A stretch of DNA of 44,708 nucleotides from Pseudogracilibacillus sp037892545 (GCF_037892545.1 NZ_JBBKBG010000021.1:1-44708), one strand, 5' to 3'; counted from the stretch's first letter, positions 30,259-39,077 are shown. Numbers and translations are program-made. Notes: generated by a model from the sequence alone, not told the origin.

Positions 30259-31542
30259 ATGCAGTGGTTTACAAATTTATTTAAAGCAAGAGATAAACCA
30301 CAAAACTATTCATTTGGGAGCAATTATAGTTTCATCTTTGGAAATTCTAGTAGTGGAAAATCCGTTAATGAATTTACAGCAATGCAAATGACTGCAGTAT
30401 ATTCGTGTGTACGCATATTAGCTGAAGCGGTAGCTGGTTTACCACTGCACTTATATAAGTACACAGATACAGGTGGGAAGGAAAAAGCAATATCCCATAC
30501 CTTATATTTTTTACTTCATGACGAACCAAATCCTGAGATGAGTTCATTTGTGTTTAGAGAAACATTAATGACTCATCTTTTATTATGGGGAAATGCGTAT
30601 GCTCAGATCATTCGCAATGGAAAAGGGGAGGTTATTGCACTTTACCCACTTATGCCAAATAAAATGTCAGTCGAAAGAGATGCGAGAGGTAATCTGTATT
30701 ATTTATACACAAAAACATTTGAGGAAATGAATGGGTCAGAGAAGACAACTATTGCATTAAAAGCTGAAGATGTACTTCATATACCCGGACTTGGTTTTGA
30801 TGGTTTAGTTGGATATTCACCAATTGCGATGGCTAAAAATGCAGTGGGTCTAGCAATGGCAACTGAGGAATATGGTGCAAAGTTTTTTGCTAATGGAGCG
30901 GCACCAGGTGGTGTCTTAGAACATCCGGGAACTATCAAGGACCCCCAAAGAGTAAAGGATAGTTGGAATAAAGCTTATCAAGGTTCAAGTAATGCCCATC
31001 GAGTTGCTGTATTAGAAGAAGGGATGAAGTATCAACAAATCGCAATTGCACCCGATCAAGCACAATTTCTTGAAACAAGAAAATTTCAGATTAACGAGAT
31101 TGCTCGAATTTTCCGAGTGCCACCTCACATGGTAGGTGACTTGGAAAAGTCGAGTTTTTCTAATATAGAGCAACAATCGTTAGAATTCGTTAAATACACA
31201 CTTGATCCATGGGTTATTCGGTGGGAACAAGCAATTAGTCGTTCACTATTTACTAAAAGTGAAAAGAAAGCGTACTTTGTGAAATTTAATGTGGATGGAT
31301 TGCTTAGAGGTGATTATGCTTCACGAATGAGTGGCTATGCAACAGCAAGGCAAAATGGCTGGATGAGTGCTAATGACATTCGTGAACTTGAGAATTTAGA
31401 CCGGATACCGGATGAACTTGGGGGAGATTTATATTTAATCAATGGGAATATGACGAAACTCCAAGACGCAGGTGTGTTTGCAAAGAAATATGAAAAGGAG
31501 GAAACCGAATATGAAGAAGTTTTGGAACTGGACAAAGAATAA
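30259..31542 (+). CDS. Phage portal protein, HK97 family
   Basis: A 427-residue portal protein. Recognisable patterns include AMQMTAVYSCVRILAEAVAG near the N-terminus, LLLWGNAYAQIIRNGKGEV, and the C-terminal ARIFRVPPHMVGDLEKSSFS and RQNGWMSANDIRELENLD. It forms the dodecameric channel between head and tail. It starts 22 bases after the terminase, with AAGGAG. Its last 32 bases overlap the protease gene. Confidence 0.95.
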   Translation: MQWFTNLFKARDKPQNYSFGSNYSFIFGNSSSGKSVNEFTAMQMTAVYSCVRILAEAVAGLPLHLYKYTDTGGKEKAISHTLYFLLHDEPNPEMSSFVFRETLMTHLLLWGNAYAQIIRNGKGEVIALYPLMPNKMSVERDARGNLYYLYTKTFEEMNGSEKTTIALKAEDVLHIPGLGFDGLVGYSPIAMAKNAVGLAMATEEYGAKFFANGAAPGGVLEHPGTIKDPQRVKDSWNKAYQGSSNAHRVAVLEEGMKYQQIAIAPDQAQFLETRKFQINEIARIFRVPPHMVGDLEKSSFSNIEQQSLEFVKYTLDPWVIRWEQAISRSLFTKSEKKAYFVKFNVDGLLRGDYASRMSGYATARQNGWMSANDIRELENLDRIPDELGGDLYLINGNMTKLQDAGVFAKKYEKEETEYEEVLELDKE

Positions 31543-32194
31543 TGAAACTGATAAACGAACCCTTCATTTATATGGGGCAATAGCAGAAGAGAGTTGGTTT
31601 GATGATGAAGTCACACCGTCTGCCTTTAGGGAAGAACTCGTGCAAGGCAAAGGCGATATTGAAGTTTGGATTAATTCGCCAGGGGGTGATTGTATTGCAG
31701 CTGCGCAAATTTATAACATGTTAATGGAATATCCAGGTGATGTCACTGTCAAAATTGATGGGATTGCCGCATCAGCAGCATCTGTGATTGCGATGGCAGG
31801 CACTGAAATTCAAATGTCACCAACGTCCCTAATGATGATTCATAATCCATTTACTGTCGCAATTGGTGATAGTGAAGAAATGAAAAAGACAGTGCATATG
31901 CTTGACGAAGTAAAAGAAAGCATCATTAACGCTTACGAGATTAAAACAAGTTTATCAAGAAATAAACTATCGGAATTAATGGATGCTGAAACGTGGCTCA
32001 ATGCACATAAAGCAATTGAACTAGGATTTGCGGATGTAATTATGTTCGCAAATGGTAAAGATGAAAACCAACCTGAGAACAGCTTTGTTTTCAGTAGACG
32101 AGCAGTAACAAATTCATTAATAAACAAGATACAAAAACCACAAGAAGAACAATCGGTTGATCCGCTTTATGAGCGGCTTAATCTATTGAAATAA
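31511..32194 (+). CDS. ClpP-like head maturation protease
   Basis: A 227-residue S14-type protease. The catalytic serine is in GIAASAASVIAMAG (about residue 93) and the histidine in MMIHNPFTVAIGD (about 117), with the INSPGGD substrate loop before them. It cleaves the capsid scaffolding domain during head maturation. The ATG at 31511 follows AAGGAGG, inside the 3' end of the portal gene; a more upstream start in frame has no ribosome binding site. Confidence 0.93.
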   Translation: MKKFWNWTKNNETDKRTLHLYGAIAEESWFDDEVTPSAFREELVQGKGDIEVWINSPGGDCIAAAQIYNMLMEYPGDVTVKIDGIAASAASVIAMAGTEIQMSPTSLMMIHNPFTVAIGDSEEMKKTVHMLDEVKESIINAYEIKTSLSRNKLSELMDAETWLNAHKAIELGFADVIMFANGKDENQPENSFVFSRRAVTNSLINKIQKPQEEQSVDPLYERLNLLK

Positions 32195-32209
32195 TAGGAG
32201 GAAATTAAT

Positions 32210-33406
32210 ATGAGTAAAATTTTAGAGTTAAGAGAAAAGCGAAATAAAACATGGGAGGCAGCAAAAGCCTTTTTAGATTCAAAGCGTGGAAGTAATGGTC
32301 TTATTTCTCCAGAAGATGCAGAAGTTTATGACCGAATGGAAGAAGATGTAATTAATTTAGGGAATGAGATTAAACGATTAGAGCGTCAAGAAGCTTTAGA
32401 AGCTCAGCTGAATCTACCAATTAATACTCGAATTGTAGAAGAACCTTCGAAACATGAAAAGGAAAGTAAAACAGGGATAGCTAGTAATGAATATAAACAA
32501 TCTTTTTGGAAAGTGATGAAGAGTAAAACACCATCAATAGAAATTGTAAATTCACTTTCAGTTGGGACAGACTCTGAAGGTGGATTTTTAGTTCCAGATG
32601 AATTTGAGCGTACACTTGTCCAAACATTGGAAGAAGAGAACATCTTCCGTAAATTAGCGAAAATTGTAAAAACATCAAGTGGTGATCGTAAGATACCTGT
32701 TGTTACAACGAAAGGCTCCGCGGCATGGCTTGATGAAGGAGAGGAATTTGAAGAAAGCGATTCAGTGTTTGGGCAGACTTCAATCGGTGCTTATAAGTTA
32801 GGGACGATGATTAAAATATCTGATGAATTATTAAACGATAGTGCATTTAATATGGAAAGTTATATTTCAACCGAATTTGCACGAAGAATTGGAGCGAAAG
32901 AAGAGGAAGCTTTTCTTATCGGTGACGGTGTTGGAAAACCAACGGGAATATTTAATGACACAGGTGGTGCTGAAATAGGTGTAACTACGACATCGGCTAC
33001 AGCAATTACAGCTGATGAAATTATCGACTTAGTCTTTTCACTAAAAGCACCATATCGTAAAAACGCTGTATTCATTATGAACGATGCGACAATCAAAGCA
33101 ATTCGAAAATTAAAAGATGGTCAAGGACAATATTTATGGCAACCATCATTAACCGCTGGTACGCCAGATACACTATTGAATCGACCAGTTTTTACGTCAG
33201 CTTATGCACCGACACTAGAAAGCGGAGCAAAGTCTATTGCCTTTGGTGACTTCGGATATTATTGGATTGCAGACAGACAAGGTCGTTCATTTAAGCGTTT
33301 AAATGAACTTTTTGCAACAACAGGACAAGTTGGTTTCTTAGCAAGTCAACGTGTCGATGGAAAGTTAATCTTGCCAGAAGCAATCAAAGTCTTACAACAA
33401 AAATAA
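32210..33406 (+). CDS. Major capsid protein, HK97 fold
   Basis: A 398-residue HK97-like capsid protein. The N-terminal 110 residues or so are charged and helical (ILELREKRNKTWEAAKAFLD ... EIKRLERQEALEAQL), the delta/scaffold domain removed by the protease. The mature part begins around SLSVGTDSEGGFLVPDEFER and contains EEEAFLIGDGVGKPTGIF. It is preceded by AGGAGG. Size, order and neighbours agree with the assignment. Confidence 0.95.
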   Translation: MSKILELREKRNKTWEAAKAFLDSKRGSNGLISPEDAEVYDRMEEDVINLGNEIKRLERQEALEAQLNLPINTRIVEEPSKHEKESKTGIASNEYKQSFWKVMKSKTPSIEIVNSLSVGTDSEGGFLVPDEFERTLVQTLEEENIFRKLAKIVKTSSGDRKIPVVTTKGSAAWLDEGEEFEESDSVFGQTSIGAYKLGTMIKISDELLNDSAFNMESYISTEFARRIGAKEEEAFLIGDGVGKPTGIFNDTGGAEIGVTTTSATAITADEIIDLVFSLKAPYRKNAVFIMNDATIKAIRKLKDGQGQYLWQPSLTAGTPDTLLNRPVFTSAYAPTLESGAKSIAFGDFGYYWIADRQGRSFKRLNELFATTGQVGFLASQRVDGKLILPEAIKVLQQK

Positions 33407-33423
33407 TAAAGGGGTAGAGTGCG

Positions 33424-33651
33424 ATGGGGTATAACGCTAAAAACTATACAGAACAAGGCGGAGAAAAAACGGTTATTGGCGGGGAACTTGTTATTGAAGA
33501 AGGGGCGAAGGTCACTGGCCTTCCTTCTTCTTCAAATGAAAAAATGTCAAATCAATCTGATAGTACAGCAGAAACTATAGAAGACTTAGTTGCGGATTTT
33601 AATGCATTACTATCGAAATTAAAAACATCTGGTTATATGTCAGAAGAATAA
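33424..33651 (+). CDS. Small head protein (head-fiber-like)
   Basis: A 75-residue protein beginning GYNAKNYTEQGGEKTVIGGE. This start is typical of short proteins after the capsid gene, often labelled head fiber protein. The N-terminal half resembles a beta-rich decoration motif; the C-terminal half is helical (ETIEDLVADFNALLSKLKTS). It probably decorates the capsid surface; the function is inferred from place. Confidence 0.75.
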   Translation: MGYNAKNYTEQGGEKTVIGGELVIEEGAKVTGLPSSSNEKMSNQSDSTAETIEDLVADFNALLSKLKTSGYMSEE

Positions 33652-33665
33652 AGGTGGCGAAAGTG

Positions 33666-33974
33666 ATGACATTACTAGAAAAAGTAAAGGCTAATTTAAT
33701 ACTCCAACATGATAAAGATGACGCTTTAATAGAAATGTACATCACTGCCGCCATTTCTTATGCAGAGAGTTATCAACATATTAAAGAAGGCACATATTTA
33801 GATGAGAATATGCCCGCGACAACGGAACAAGCGGTTATCATGTTGGCATCACACTTTTACGAAAGTCGAGATGGCAGTACAGGTGGATTTTTCGCAGATA
33901 GCGCACTTGCTGGAGAGCAAGTTTGGAAAACAGTCAACCTTTTATTAAGGCTAGATAGAGATTGGAAGGTGTAG
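33666..33974 (+). CDS. Head-tail connector protein (gp6-like)
   Basis: A 102-residue helical protein (TLLEKVKANLILQHDKDDAL ... AISYAESYQHI ... QAVIMLASHFYESRDGS) matching the gp6/DUF3199-like head-tail connector family that forms a ring below the portal. The ATG at 33666 is preferred over an in-frame GTG four codons upstream, because AAGGTGGCG fits it. Confidence 0.85.
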   Translation: MTLLEKVKANLILQHDKDDALIEMYITAAISYAESYQHIKEGTYLDENMPATTEQAVIMLASHFYESRDGSTGGFFADSALAGEQVWKTVNLLLRLDRDWKV

Positions 33975-33977
33975 TGT

Positions 33978-34313
33978 ATGAGTTTTGGGAAAATGCGTAC
34001 ATTCATCGACATTATCACACGTGAAATTGTAAAAGATGAAGAGTCTTTCAGTGAAGAAACCGATAGAATCCTAGCATCTGTGACAGCATACAAAGAAGAA
34101 CGCTTTGGTAGTAAGACTTGGGCAAATAGGGCGGCCTTTTCTGAAGCGAATGCGTTATTTCGTTTTAGAAACATTCCCGATTTAACCATTAAACCGAAAA
34201 TGTTTATTGTATGTGATGACGGACGGTATGAAATAGTAAGCGTTGATAATGTGAAAAATAGAAATATGTATATCGAGGTTTTAACAAAAAAGGTGGTAGC
34301 AGCAGATGGCTAA
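33978..34313 (+). CDS. Head-tail adaptor (head closure) protein
   Basis: A 111-residue beta-rich protein: MRTFIDIITREIVKDEESFS and VTAYKEERFGSKTWANRAAF, then FRFRNIPDLTIKPKMFIVCD. This is the pattern of SPP1 gp16-like head closure proteins. It follows the connector gene by 3 bases and overlaps the next gene by 8 bases. It seals the filled head and docks the tail. Confidence 0.85.
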   Translation: MSFGKMRTFIDIITREIVKDEESFSEETDRILASVTAYKEERFGSKTWANRAAFSEANALFRFRNIPDLTIKPKMFIVCDDGRYEIVSVDNVKNRNMYIEVLTKKVVAADG

Positions 34314-34737
34314 AGTTAATATTAAAATGCCAGAAGAATTCTTGATGAAGATTTCAAGATTGGGAAGTAAAACAGATGAAATCGTTCCGAGGGTTCTAGA
34401 AGCAGGGGGAGAAGTGGTATTAGATAAAATGAAGTCCAATTTAAGTTCGGTAATTGGAAAAGATACAAAACTGCCAAGTAGATCAACTGGTGAGTTGGTA
34501 TCTGCATTAGGAGTATCACCTGCCTTAGTTGATCGAAGGGGAAACCATAATGTTAAAGTAGGGTTTAATGAACCGCGTAAAGACGGAGTGAGCAATGCTA
34601 AATTAGCAAACATCATCGAATATGGAAAATCTGGACAACCTGCAAAGCCATTTTTAAAACCTGCAAGAAGAACATCAAGACAGCCTTGTATGGATGCGAT
34701 GATTAAAAAATTGGAAGAAGAAGTGGAAAGTATATGA
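34306..34737 (+). CDS. HK97 gp10-like tail-joining protein
   Basis: A 143-residue protein with the HK97-gp10 pattern: an N-terminal helical stretch (EEFLMKISRLGSKTDEIVPR), GFNEPRKDGVSNAKLANIIE and YGKSGQPAKPFLKPARRTSR. It takes part in head-tail joining. It overlaps both neighbours by 4-8 bases, so the whole connector set is coupled. Confidence 0.88.
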   Translation: MAKVNIKMPEEFLMKISRLGSKTDEIVPRVLEAGGEVVLDKMKSNLSSVIGKDTKLPSRSTGELVSALGVSPALVDRRGNHNVKVGFNEPRKDGVSNAKLANIIEYGKSGQPAKPFLKPARRTSRQPCMDAMIKKLEEEVESI

Positions 34738-35081
34738 GTGTACTAGCCGAAGTGACACTAATTGCAGAACAATGTGGTATTCCAGTTGAAACAGGTATCT
34801 TTTCTGATACTGCCCCTGATTTATATATTGTAATCACACCAATCGTTGAGATGTTTGAATTACATGCGGACAATTTCCCGAAGTACGATGTTCAAGAAGT
34901 TAGAGTTTCATTGTTTTCAAAAAAGAATTATACATCAATAAAAAATACCTTAGTCCGTACTCTTTTGGGTGCGGACTTTGTTATTACTGACAGAAGATAT
35001 ATCGGACATGAAGATGATACAGGTTACCATCATTTAGCTATTGATGTAGCAAAATATTATGAATTTGAAATGGAGGAATGA
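34734..35081 (+). CDS. Tail terminator/tail completion protein
   Basis: A 115-residue protein in the slot occupied by the tail terminator (gpU/gp11-like) in this gene order, between gp10 and the major tail protein. The predicted beta-alpha pattern (DLYIVITPIVEMFELHADNF, VQEVRVSLFSKKNYTSIKNT) fits that family. Assignment is by order more than by motif. Confidence 0.75.
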   Translation: MSVLAEVTLIAEQCGIPVETGIFSDTAPDLYIVITPIVEMFELHADNFPKYDVQEVRVSLFSKKNYTSIKNTLVRTLLGADFVITDRRYIGHEDDTGYHHLAIDVAKYYEFEMEE

Positions 35082-35084
35082 TTC

Positions 35085-35510
35085 ATGGCAACTATCGGAT
35101 TGGATAGGCTTTATTATGCAAAAATAACAGAAGGAGAAAATGGTGATGAAACTTATGAAACTCCAACTCCTTTAGCAAAGGCGATTAGTGCTGAATTGTC
35201 TGTTGAATTAGCAGAAGCGACATTATATGCAGATGATGGAGCTGCTGAAGTGATTAAGGAATTTCAAAGCGGAACATTGTCACTTGGTATTGATGATATT
35301 GGAGTATCAGCTGCTAGTGATTTAACTGGTGCAACAATTGACGATAACCATGTCTTAATTTCAACAAGTGAAGATGGCGGGGATCCAGTTGCAATTGGAT
35401 TTAGAGCGAAAAAGGCAAATGGAAAATACCGATATTTTTGGCTATACCGAGTGAAGTTTGGTATTCCAGCAACAAACCTTGCAACAAACCCTGATGCACT
35501 AATCAAATAA
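35085..35510 (+). pseudogene. Major tail protein, 5' part, interrupted
   Basis: Residues 1-134 match the N-terminal part of phi13-type major tail proteins (ATIGLDRLYYAKITEGENG through LYRVKFGIPATNLAT). After codon 134 (ends 35486) the reading frame runs into foreign DNA and stops after seven unrelated residues at 35510. The missing C-terminal 64 residues are found intact at 39078-39272. The protein as encoded here would lack its last third and could not polymerise normally. RBS and start look normal. Confidence 0.92.
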
Positions 35511-35665
35511 AACCATCCAAAACGAGCTACAATAAAATCTTGAATGATAGATGTTACGTGATCCAAGTTACCGTTAGGAAGGATATCCTCTGGAATAACT
35601 CCCCAAATAATAAATAAAAGCACTATCCCTAATGAAATTAAAAATACTCTCCATTTTTTTAGCAT
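35489..35665 (-). pseudogene. BCCT-family transporter, N-terminal fragment
   Basis: The minus strand encodes about 58 residues beginning MLKKWRVFLISLGIVLLFII and continuing to FGWFYLISASGFV. This matches the first transmembrane segment and the start of the second in BCCT (glycine betaine/choline, OpuD-like) transporters. AAAGGG precedes the ATG. The frame then enters phage DNA, so about 450 residues are missing. It marks the left end of the inserted segment. Confidence 0.7.
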
Positions 35666-35811
35666 ATTCCAACCCTTTCTATCCTGACGTTTAAAATTTT
35701 TTATAATCCGGTTTATCTATAGATAGCTTTCCCTTTTTGATTTTTTATAACGCGTTTCATTAAATTTCGCAAATATGAAGGATGAAAAGCTTATGATAAT
35801 GACTCTCAATC

Positions 35812-35843
35812 AAAAACCGCTTGAACTTGTAGTTCAAACGGTT
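35812..35843 (-). terminator. Terminator after the dihydrofolate reductase gene
   Basis: On the minus strand AAACCGTTTGAAC pairs with GTTCAAGCGGTTT around TACAA and is followed by TT and a T-rich stretch. It lies about 5 bases after the dihydrofolate reductase stop (minus strand). Confidence 0.75.
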
Positions 35844-35847
35844 TGCT

Positions 35848-36345
35848 CTATTTGTTTTTATTTCTTCTTTCATAAACATGGAAATAATAATCATAAGGAT
35901 TTGCCTCATCCTTGATTCCTTTTTCTCTGGAACATTCCTCCCATTCAGTAAAATCCACCTCTGGAAAGAAAGTATCTCCTTCAAACACATGCTCAATTTT
36001 TGTGATGTACATCTTTTCAACATCCGATAAAAACATATTGTATATCTCTTCTCCACCAAATATGAAAACTTCTGCTTCATCGCTACATAAAGCAAGTGCT
36101 TCTTCTTTAGAATGCGCAATTTCACAGCCGGGGAAACTAAAACTCCTATCTCTTGTCAACACGATATTTCTTCTATTCGGCAACGCTCTCCCAATTGATT
36201 CAAAGTTTTTCCTGCCTAAAATAATCGAGTGTCCCGTTGTCATTTTCTTAACATACTGCCAGTCATTCGGAATTCTCCACGGAATATCATTGTTTCTTCC
36301 AATTACACGATTTTTATCCATTGCAACGATTAATGAAACCTTCAT
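35848..36345 (-). CDS. dfr: Dihydrofolate reductase, DfrG/DfrD-like
   Basis: A 165-residue DHFR that reduces dihydrofolate to tetrahydrofolate with NADPH. Motifs: MKVSLIVAMDKNRVIGRNND and IPWRIPNDWQYVKKMTTGH with the acidic active-site residue (here Asp of PND), IILGRKNFESIGRALPNRRN, VFIFGGEEIYN and FEGDTFFPEVDF. By memory it is much closer to the trimethoprim-resistant DfrG/DfrD/DfrK group than to the usual chromosomal DHFR of Bacillus. Whether it confers resistance cannot be told from sequence. AAAGGTTG precedes the ATG. It lies inside the inserted segment, not in phage DNA. Confidence 0.93.
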   Translation of the reverse strand: MKVSLIVAMDKNRVIGRNNDIPWRIPNDWQYVKKMTTGHSIILGRKNFESIGRALPNRRNIVLTRDRSFSFPGCEIAHSKEEALALCSDEAEVFIFGGEEIYNMFLSDVEKMYITKIEHVFEGDTFFPEVDFTEWEECSREKGIKDEANPYDYYFHVYERRNKNK

Positions 36346-36603
36346 AATTTACACAACCTTTTCATATTACTTTACCATTCTATTCAGCCAATACTTGCTT
36401 AGCTATGAATGTTCTTTCCTCCTATAAAGTAAAACTTCAATCGGTGGGAGTTTTCTTCCCCCCCCACCTAAACGTCTTCATATCACTCAAAGTTTCGAAG
36501 TGACAGTTTATGGACGATTATACTGGGATAATTTTACGAGATGCCCTTCAATTTAATTCTATCTTACAATAGCAAATGAAAATTAAATAAGAAATGAAAA
36601 CGC
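36346..36603. other. Intergenic region of the inserted segment
   Basis: No gene is seen. The stretch includes a GTGGGAG...CCCCCCCCACC hairpin-like block (about 36441-36467) next to AAGTAAAACTTCAATC, a combination I recall as a dispersed non-coding motif in Bacillus genomes. The dihydrofolate reductase promoter must lie in its left part. A CTCAG/CTGAG hairpin at about 36604-36624 may end the acetyltransferase transcript. Confidence 0.4.
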
Positions 36604-36852
36604 TCAGGTTTCAATCTGAGTGTCTTCACTTCTTATCCAATGTGCTACTATGGAAAAATTAAAGTGTATTAGCAAATATAATTGTTTTTTCATCATAACA
36701 TAAGCGCACATCAACTTAAACATCAAAATATCATCCATATCTTCCTTTTCATTTAACTTTACCTCATTTACCTTGCGTCCTTCTTCTATAAAACCCATAC
36801 GCTTATACAATGCGATTGCTCGATAATTAGTTGAAAATACTCCTAAACACAT
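36604..36852 (-). pseudogene. GNAT acetyltransferase remnant (C-terminal part)
   Basis: Residues 2-50 or so (CLGVFSTNYRAIALYKRMGF then EEGRKVNEVKLNEKEDMDDI) match the acetyl-CoA-binding end of GNAT acetyltransferases. The N-terminal two thirds are absent: the frame is closed by a TGA shortly upstream and no matching coding is visible in the next 100 bases. The last 30 residues do not look like GNAT either, so a frameshift near the end is possible. This is a decayed gene within the inserted segment. Confidence 0.6.
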
Positions 36853-36904
36853 CTTTACGTAGCTTCATATTCTCTTTTTCCAGTATCATTTCCCCTTATT
36901 CATA

Positions 36905-36937
36905 ATAAAAAGACGCCATTTCATTTTTATAGCGTCC
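36905..36937 (-). terminator. Terminator after the small membrane protein gene
   Basis: On the minus strand GACGC (36936-36932) pairs with GCGTC (36916-36912), then CTTTTTAT. The loop is long and AT-rich. It lies about 30 bases beyond the stop of the membrane protein gene. Confidence 0.55.
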
Positions 36938-36965
36938 GGTTTATGCTCTATGTATGACAAGCTTT

Positions 36966-37244
36966 CTAACTAGCTTCATTTTCCTTTGTCTTTCTTCTTA
37001 CAACTAAATATAAAAGAATAATAACGACCAACAAAACAGAGCTCACAATCACACTAATATTTACAACCGAAAATAATGGGTAGTCATTTTTAAAATAGAA
37101 AAAAAGATTTACAAGTACATTTAGCGAGACACCAATTATCCCACCAATTAATATTTTCTCCATTAATTGTATGAATTTAATCTTAAATTTCCCCTTTCCA
37201 TTTTTCTCTATTACTTTGGTACACTGTATATAGTTTAGCATCAT
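36966..37244 (-). CDS. Small two-helix membrane protein, unknown function
   Basis: A 92-residue protein with two hydrophobic segments (about residues 31-50, ILIGGIIGVSLNVLVNLFFY, and 60-82, VVNISVIVSSVLLVVIILLY) and a basic C-terminal tail (VRRKTKENEAS). It starts at a double ATG after AAGGG. A later Met at residue 28 is an alternative start, which would give a compact membrane protein. No family is recognised. It belongs to the inserted chromosomal segment. Confidence 0.55.
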   Translation of the reverse strand: MMLNYIQCTKVIEKNGKGKFKIKFIQLMEKILIGGIIGVSLNVLVNLFFYFKNDYPLFSVVNISVIVSSVLLVVIILLYLVVRRKTKENEAS

Positions 37245-37322
37245 TTAGCCCTTCGCTACAATTTATTCTACCAAAAGTAAGTAAGAGGCCAAGCCAAAAG
37301 TATTTTTAATGAGCTAAAAACT

Positions 37323-37486
37323 GAACAATATGATGGATAGTAGAATAAAACAGCTCCGGGAATATACTTCGCTTTCCGTGGGCGCGTGGTGAGCCCGCTC
37401 GTACTATAGCACTTCACCGTCTCACCTATCGCTTCCTTCCCACTGGAGTCTACGTATATTCTCGGAGCTAATAGCTCGTATTGTTC
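37323..37486. repeat. Dispersed Bacillaceae-type non-coding repeat with inverted ends
   Basis: Inverted arms AGCTCCGGGAATATAC (37352-37367) and GTATATTCTCGGAGCT (37454-37469, one mismatch), plus outer GAACAATA/TATTGTTC, surround a core with CGCTTTCCGTGGGCGCG and CCCACTGGAGTC. I recall such CTTTCCGTGGGC ... CCACTGGAGTC elements as abundant intergenic repeats in Bacillaceae. It supports a chromosomal origin for the inserted segment. Confidence 0.6.
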
Positions 37487-37544
37487 GATTTTTGGTAACT
37501 ATATTTACTTCTGTCCCAGCCCCACTCCTCAATTTCTACTATTC

Positions 37545-38387
37545 CTACCCCTTAATCGCACCTTCAGTCATTCCTTTTGCAATCCTTTTTTGGAAAATAG
37601 CATAAAGAACTATTACAGGAACGATGGCGATAACAAGACTCGCAAATAATGTGCCCCAGGCATTTGTATATTCAGCCTCACTACTAATAAAGTCAATCGC
37701 TAATGCCAGTGTATAATTTTCTTGTGACTGTAGGAAAATCAACGCCATGAAATATTCATTCCAAAATTGGATGGCATTCATGATTGTAACAGTGATAATA
37801 CCAGACATACTCAAAGGTGTAATGATTTTCCACAAAATACGATAAGGAGACATTCCATCTATTGCAGCTGCTTCCTCTAACGATTTAGGTATCGTACTTA
37901 TGAAACTCGTCAATACAAAAATTGAAAACGGCAGCTGACTGACTGCATAAACAATTGCTAGCCCATAAATATTGTCAAGCAGATTTATTTCACTTAATAG
38001 GAAAAACAAGGGGATCCAACCAAGTACCATCGGAATCATCATAGCCGATACATATAATGTAAAAAGAAATTTACTGCCACGAAAATTCATTCTTTCAATC
38101 GCATACGAAGTTGGGATAGCAAGTACTAAAGTTAACGCTGCTCCAAGCACTGTCACAATCAAACTGTTAAATACACTTGTATCAATATTAAAATTTGTCC
38201 ATGCTTCGGCATAATTTTGCCAATTCCAGGTTTCTGGGAAACCCCAAGGATTTCTATATATTTCCGCATTTGATTTAAATGAACCTAAGAACATCCAAAA
38301 AATTGGATAAAGAACCGCGACTGTCCACAGAATCAACGGAATTCGGATTCCTGTGCGACCTAAAATCTGTCCGACACTTTTCTTCAT
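37545..38387 (-). CDS. Sugar ABC transporter permease (MalG type)
   Basis: A 280-residue inner permease of a carbohydrate ABC importer with six hydrophobic segments. The cytoplasmic EAA loop that docks to the ATPase reads EEAAAIDGMSPYRILWKIIT. The ATG at 38387 follows GGGAGGTGGG; six extra upstream codons would overlap that site. It is preceded by 20 bases after the stop of the partner permease, as usual for MalF-MalG pairs. The substrate-binding protein gene expected upstream is missing because the segment ends there. Complete gene. Confidence 0.92.
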   Translation of the reverse strand: MKKSVGQILGRTGIRIPLILWTVAVLYPIFWMFLGSFKSNAEIYRNPWGFPETWNWQNYAEAWTNFNIDTSVFNSLIVTVLGAALTLVLAIPTSYAIERMNFRGSKFLFTLYVSAMMIPMVLGWIPLFFLLSEINLLDNIYGLAIVYAVSQLPFSIFVLTSFISTIPKSLEEAAAIDGMSPYRILWKIITPLSMSGIITVTIMNAIQFWNEYFMALIFLQSQENYTLALAIDFISSEAEYTNAWGTLFASLVIAIVPVIVLYAIFQKRIAKGMTEGAIKG

Positions 38388-38407
38388 GTGTATCCCACCT
38401 CCCAAAA

Positions 38408-39077
38408 CTAGTATTCTGTTTTTTCACTTCGCATCAGAAATTGCAGGATGAGTACGGTAATTAATGAAAGAATGAGTATCATTACACCAATTGTCGCCCC
38501 ATAACCAAAGTTATATTGAACAAACGCCTGTTGATAAAGGTAGGAACCCATGACATGTGTGGAATTATTCGGTCCTCCGCCAGTCATGACCTGTACAATG
38601 ATAAAAGAACCATTTAATGTTGTAATGACAATATAAAGAATGGAAATTTTTATCTGTGGCCATATAAGGGGTAATGTTACCTTCCAAAACTGTTGCCATT
38701 CACTTGCCCCATCAATTTCAGCTGCTTCATAATAGCTTTTTGAGATATTGCTAATAGCACCCATTAAGATCAACATAAATAATCCAATTCCTGCCCATAT
38801 GGATGGAAGGACAAGACTTGGCAATGCCCAAGTTTCGCTCCCAAGCCACGGTCTTGCCAATGACTCGAGCCCCAGAAACTCTAAACCAGAGTTCACAAGT
38901 CCCATACTAGGATTATAAATAAACGTCCAAAGGATCCCGATCACGACAATCGACATGATATTAGGAAAGAAAAACACAATTCGGTAAAACGGTGCTTCTT
39001 TTATTTTCAATTGTGTCAAAGCAACTGCAATAAATAAGGCAAGAACCATAATCCCAATCACTTTTGTCACCACAAGG
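38408..39077 (-). pseudogene. Sugar ABC transporter permease (MalF type), 5'-truncated
   Basis: About 223 residues of the partner permease remain, from VVTKVIGIMVLALFIAVALT to the C-terminus FLMRSEKTEY. The EAA loop YYEAAEIDGASEWQQFWKVT is intact. Roughly the first 80-90 residues are missing; at 39077 the minus-strand frame runs into the antisense of the major tail protein gene. It marks the right end of the inserted segment, so it has no start codon or promoter of its own. Confidence 0.85.

Larger units (their letters stand above)
35489..39077. other. 3.6-kb chromosomal-type segment inserted in the major tail gene
   Basis: The segment carries only minus-strand genes of bacterial, not phage, type: a BCCT transporter fragment, a dihydrofolate reductase, an acetyltransferase remnant, a small membrane protein and two sugar ABC permeases. 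Both terminal genes are cut exactly at the junctions with the tail gene. Junctions are placed to within about 10 bases. Only a trivial ACAA-type microhomology is seen there, and no inverted repeats, transposase or integrase. An assembly join of two unrelated loci would look the same. Confidence 0.85.

Noticed and set aside
35264..35665. 133-residue minus-strand membrane ORF as a complete gene
   Set aside because: Only the first 58 residues resemble a BCCT transporter; the rest is antisense of the tail protein gene.
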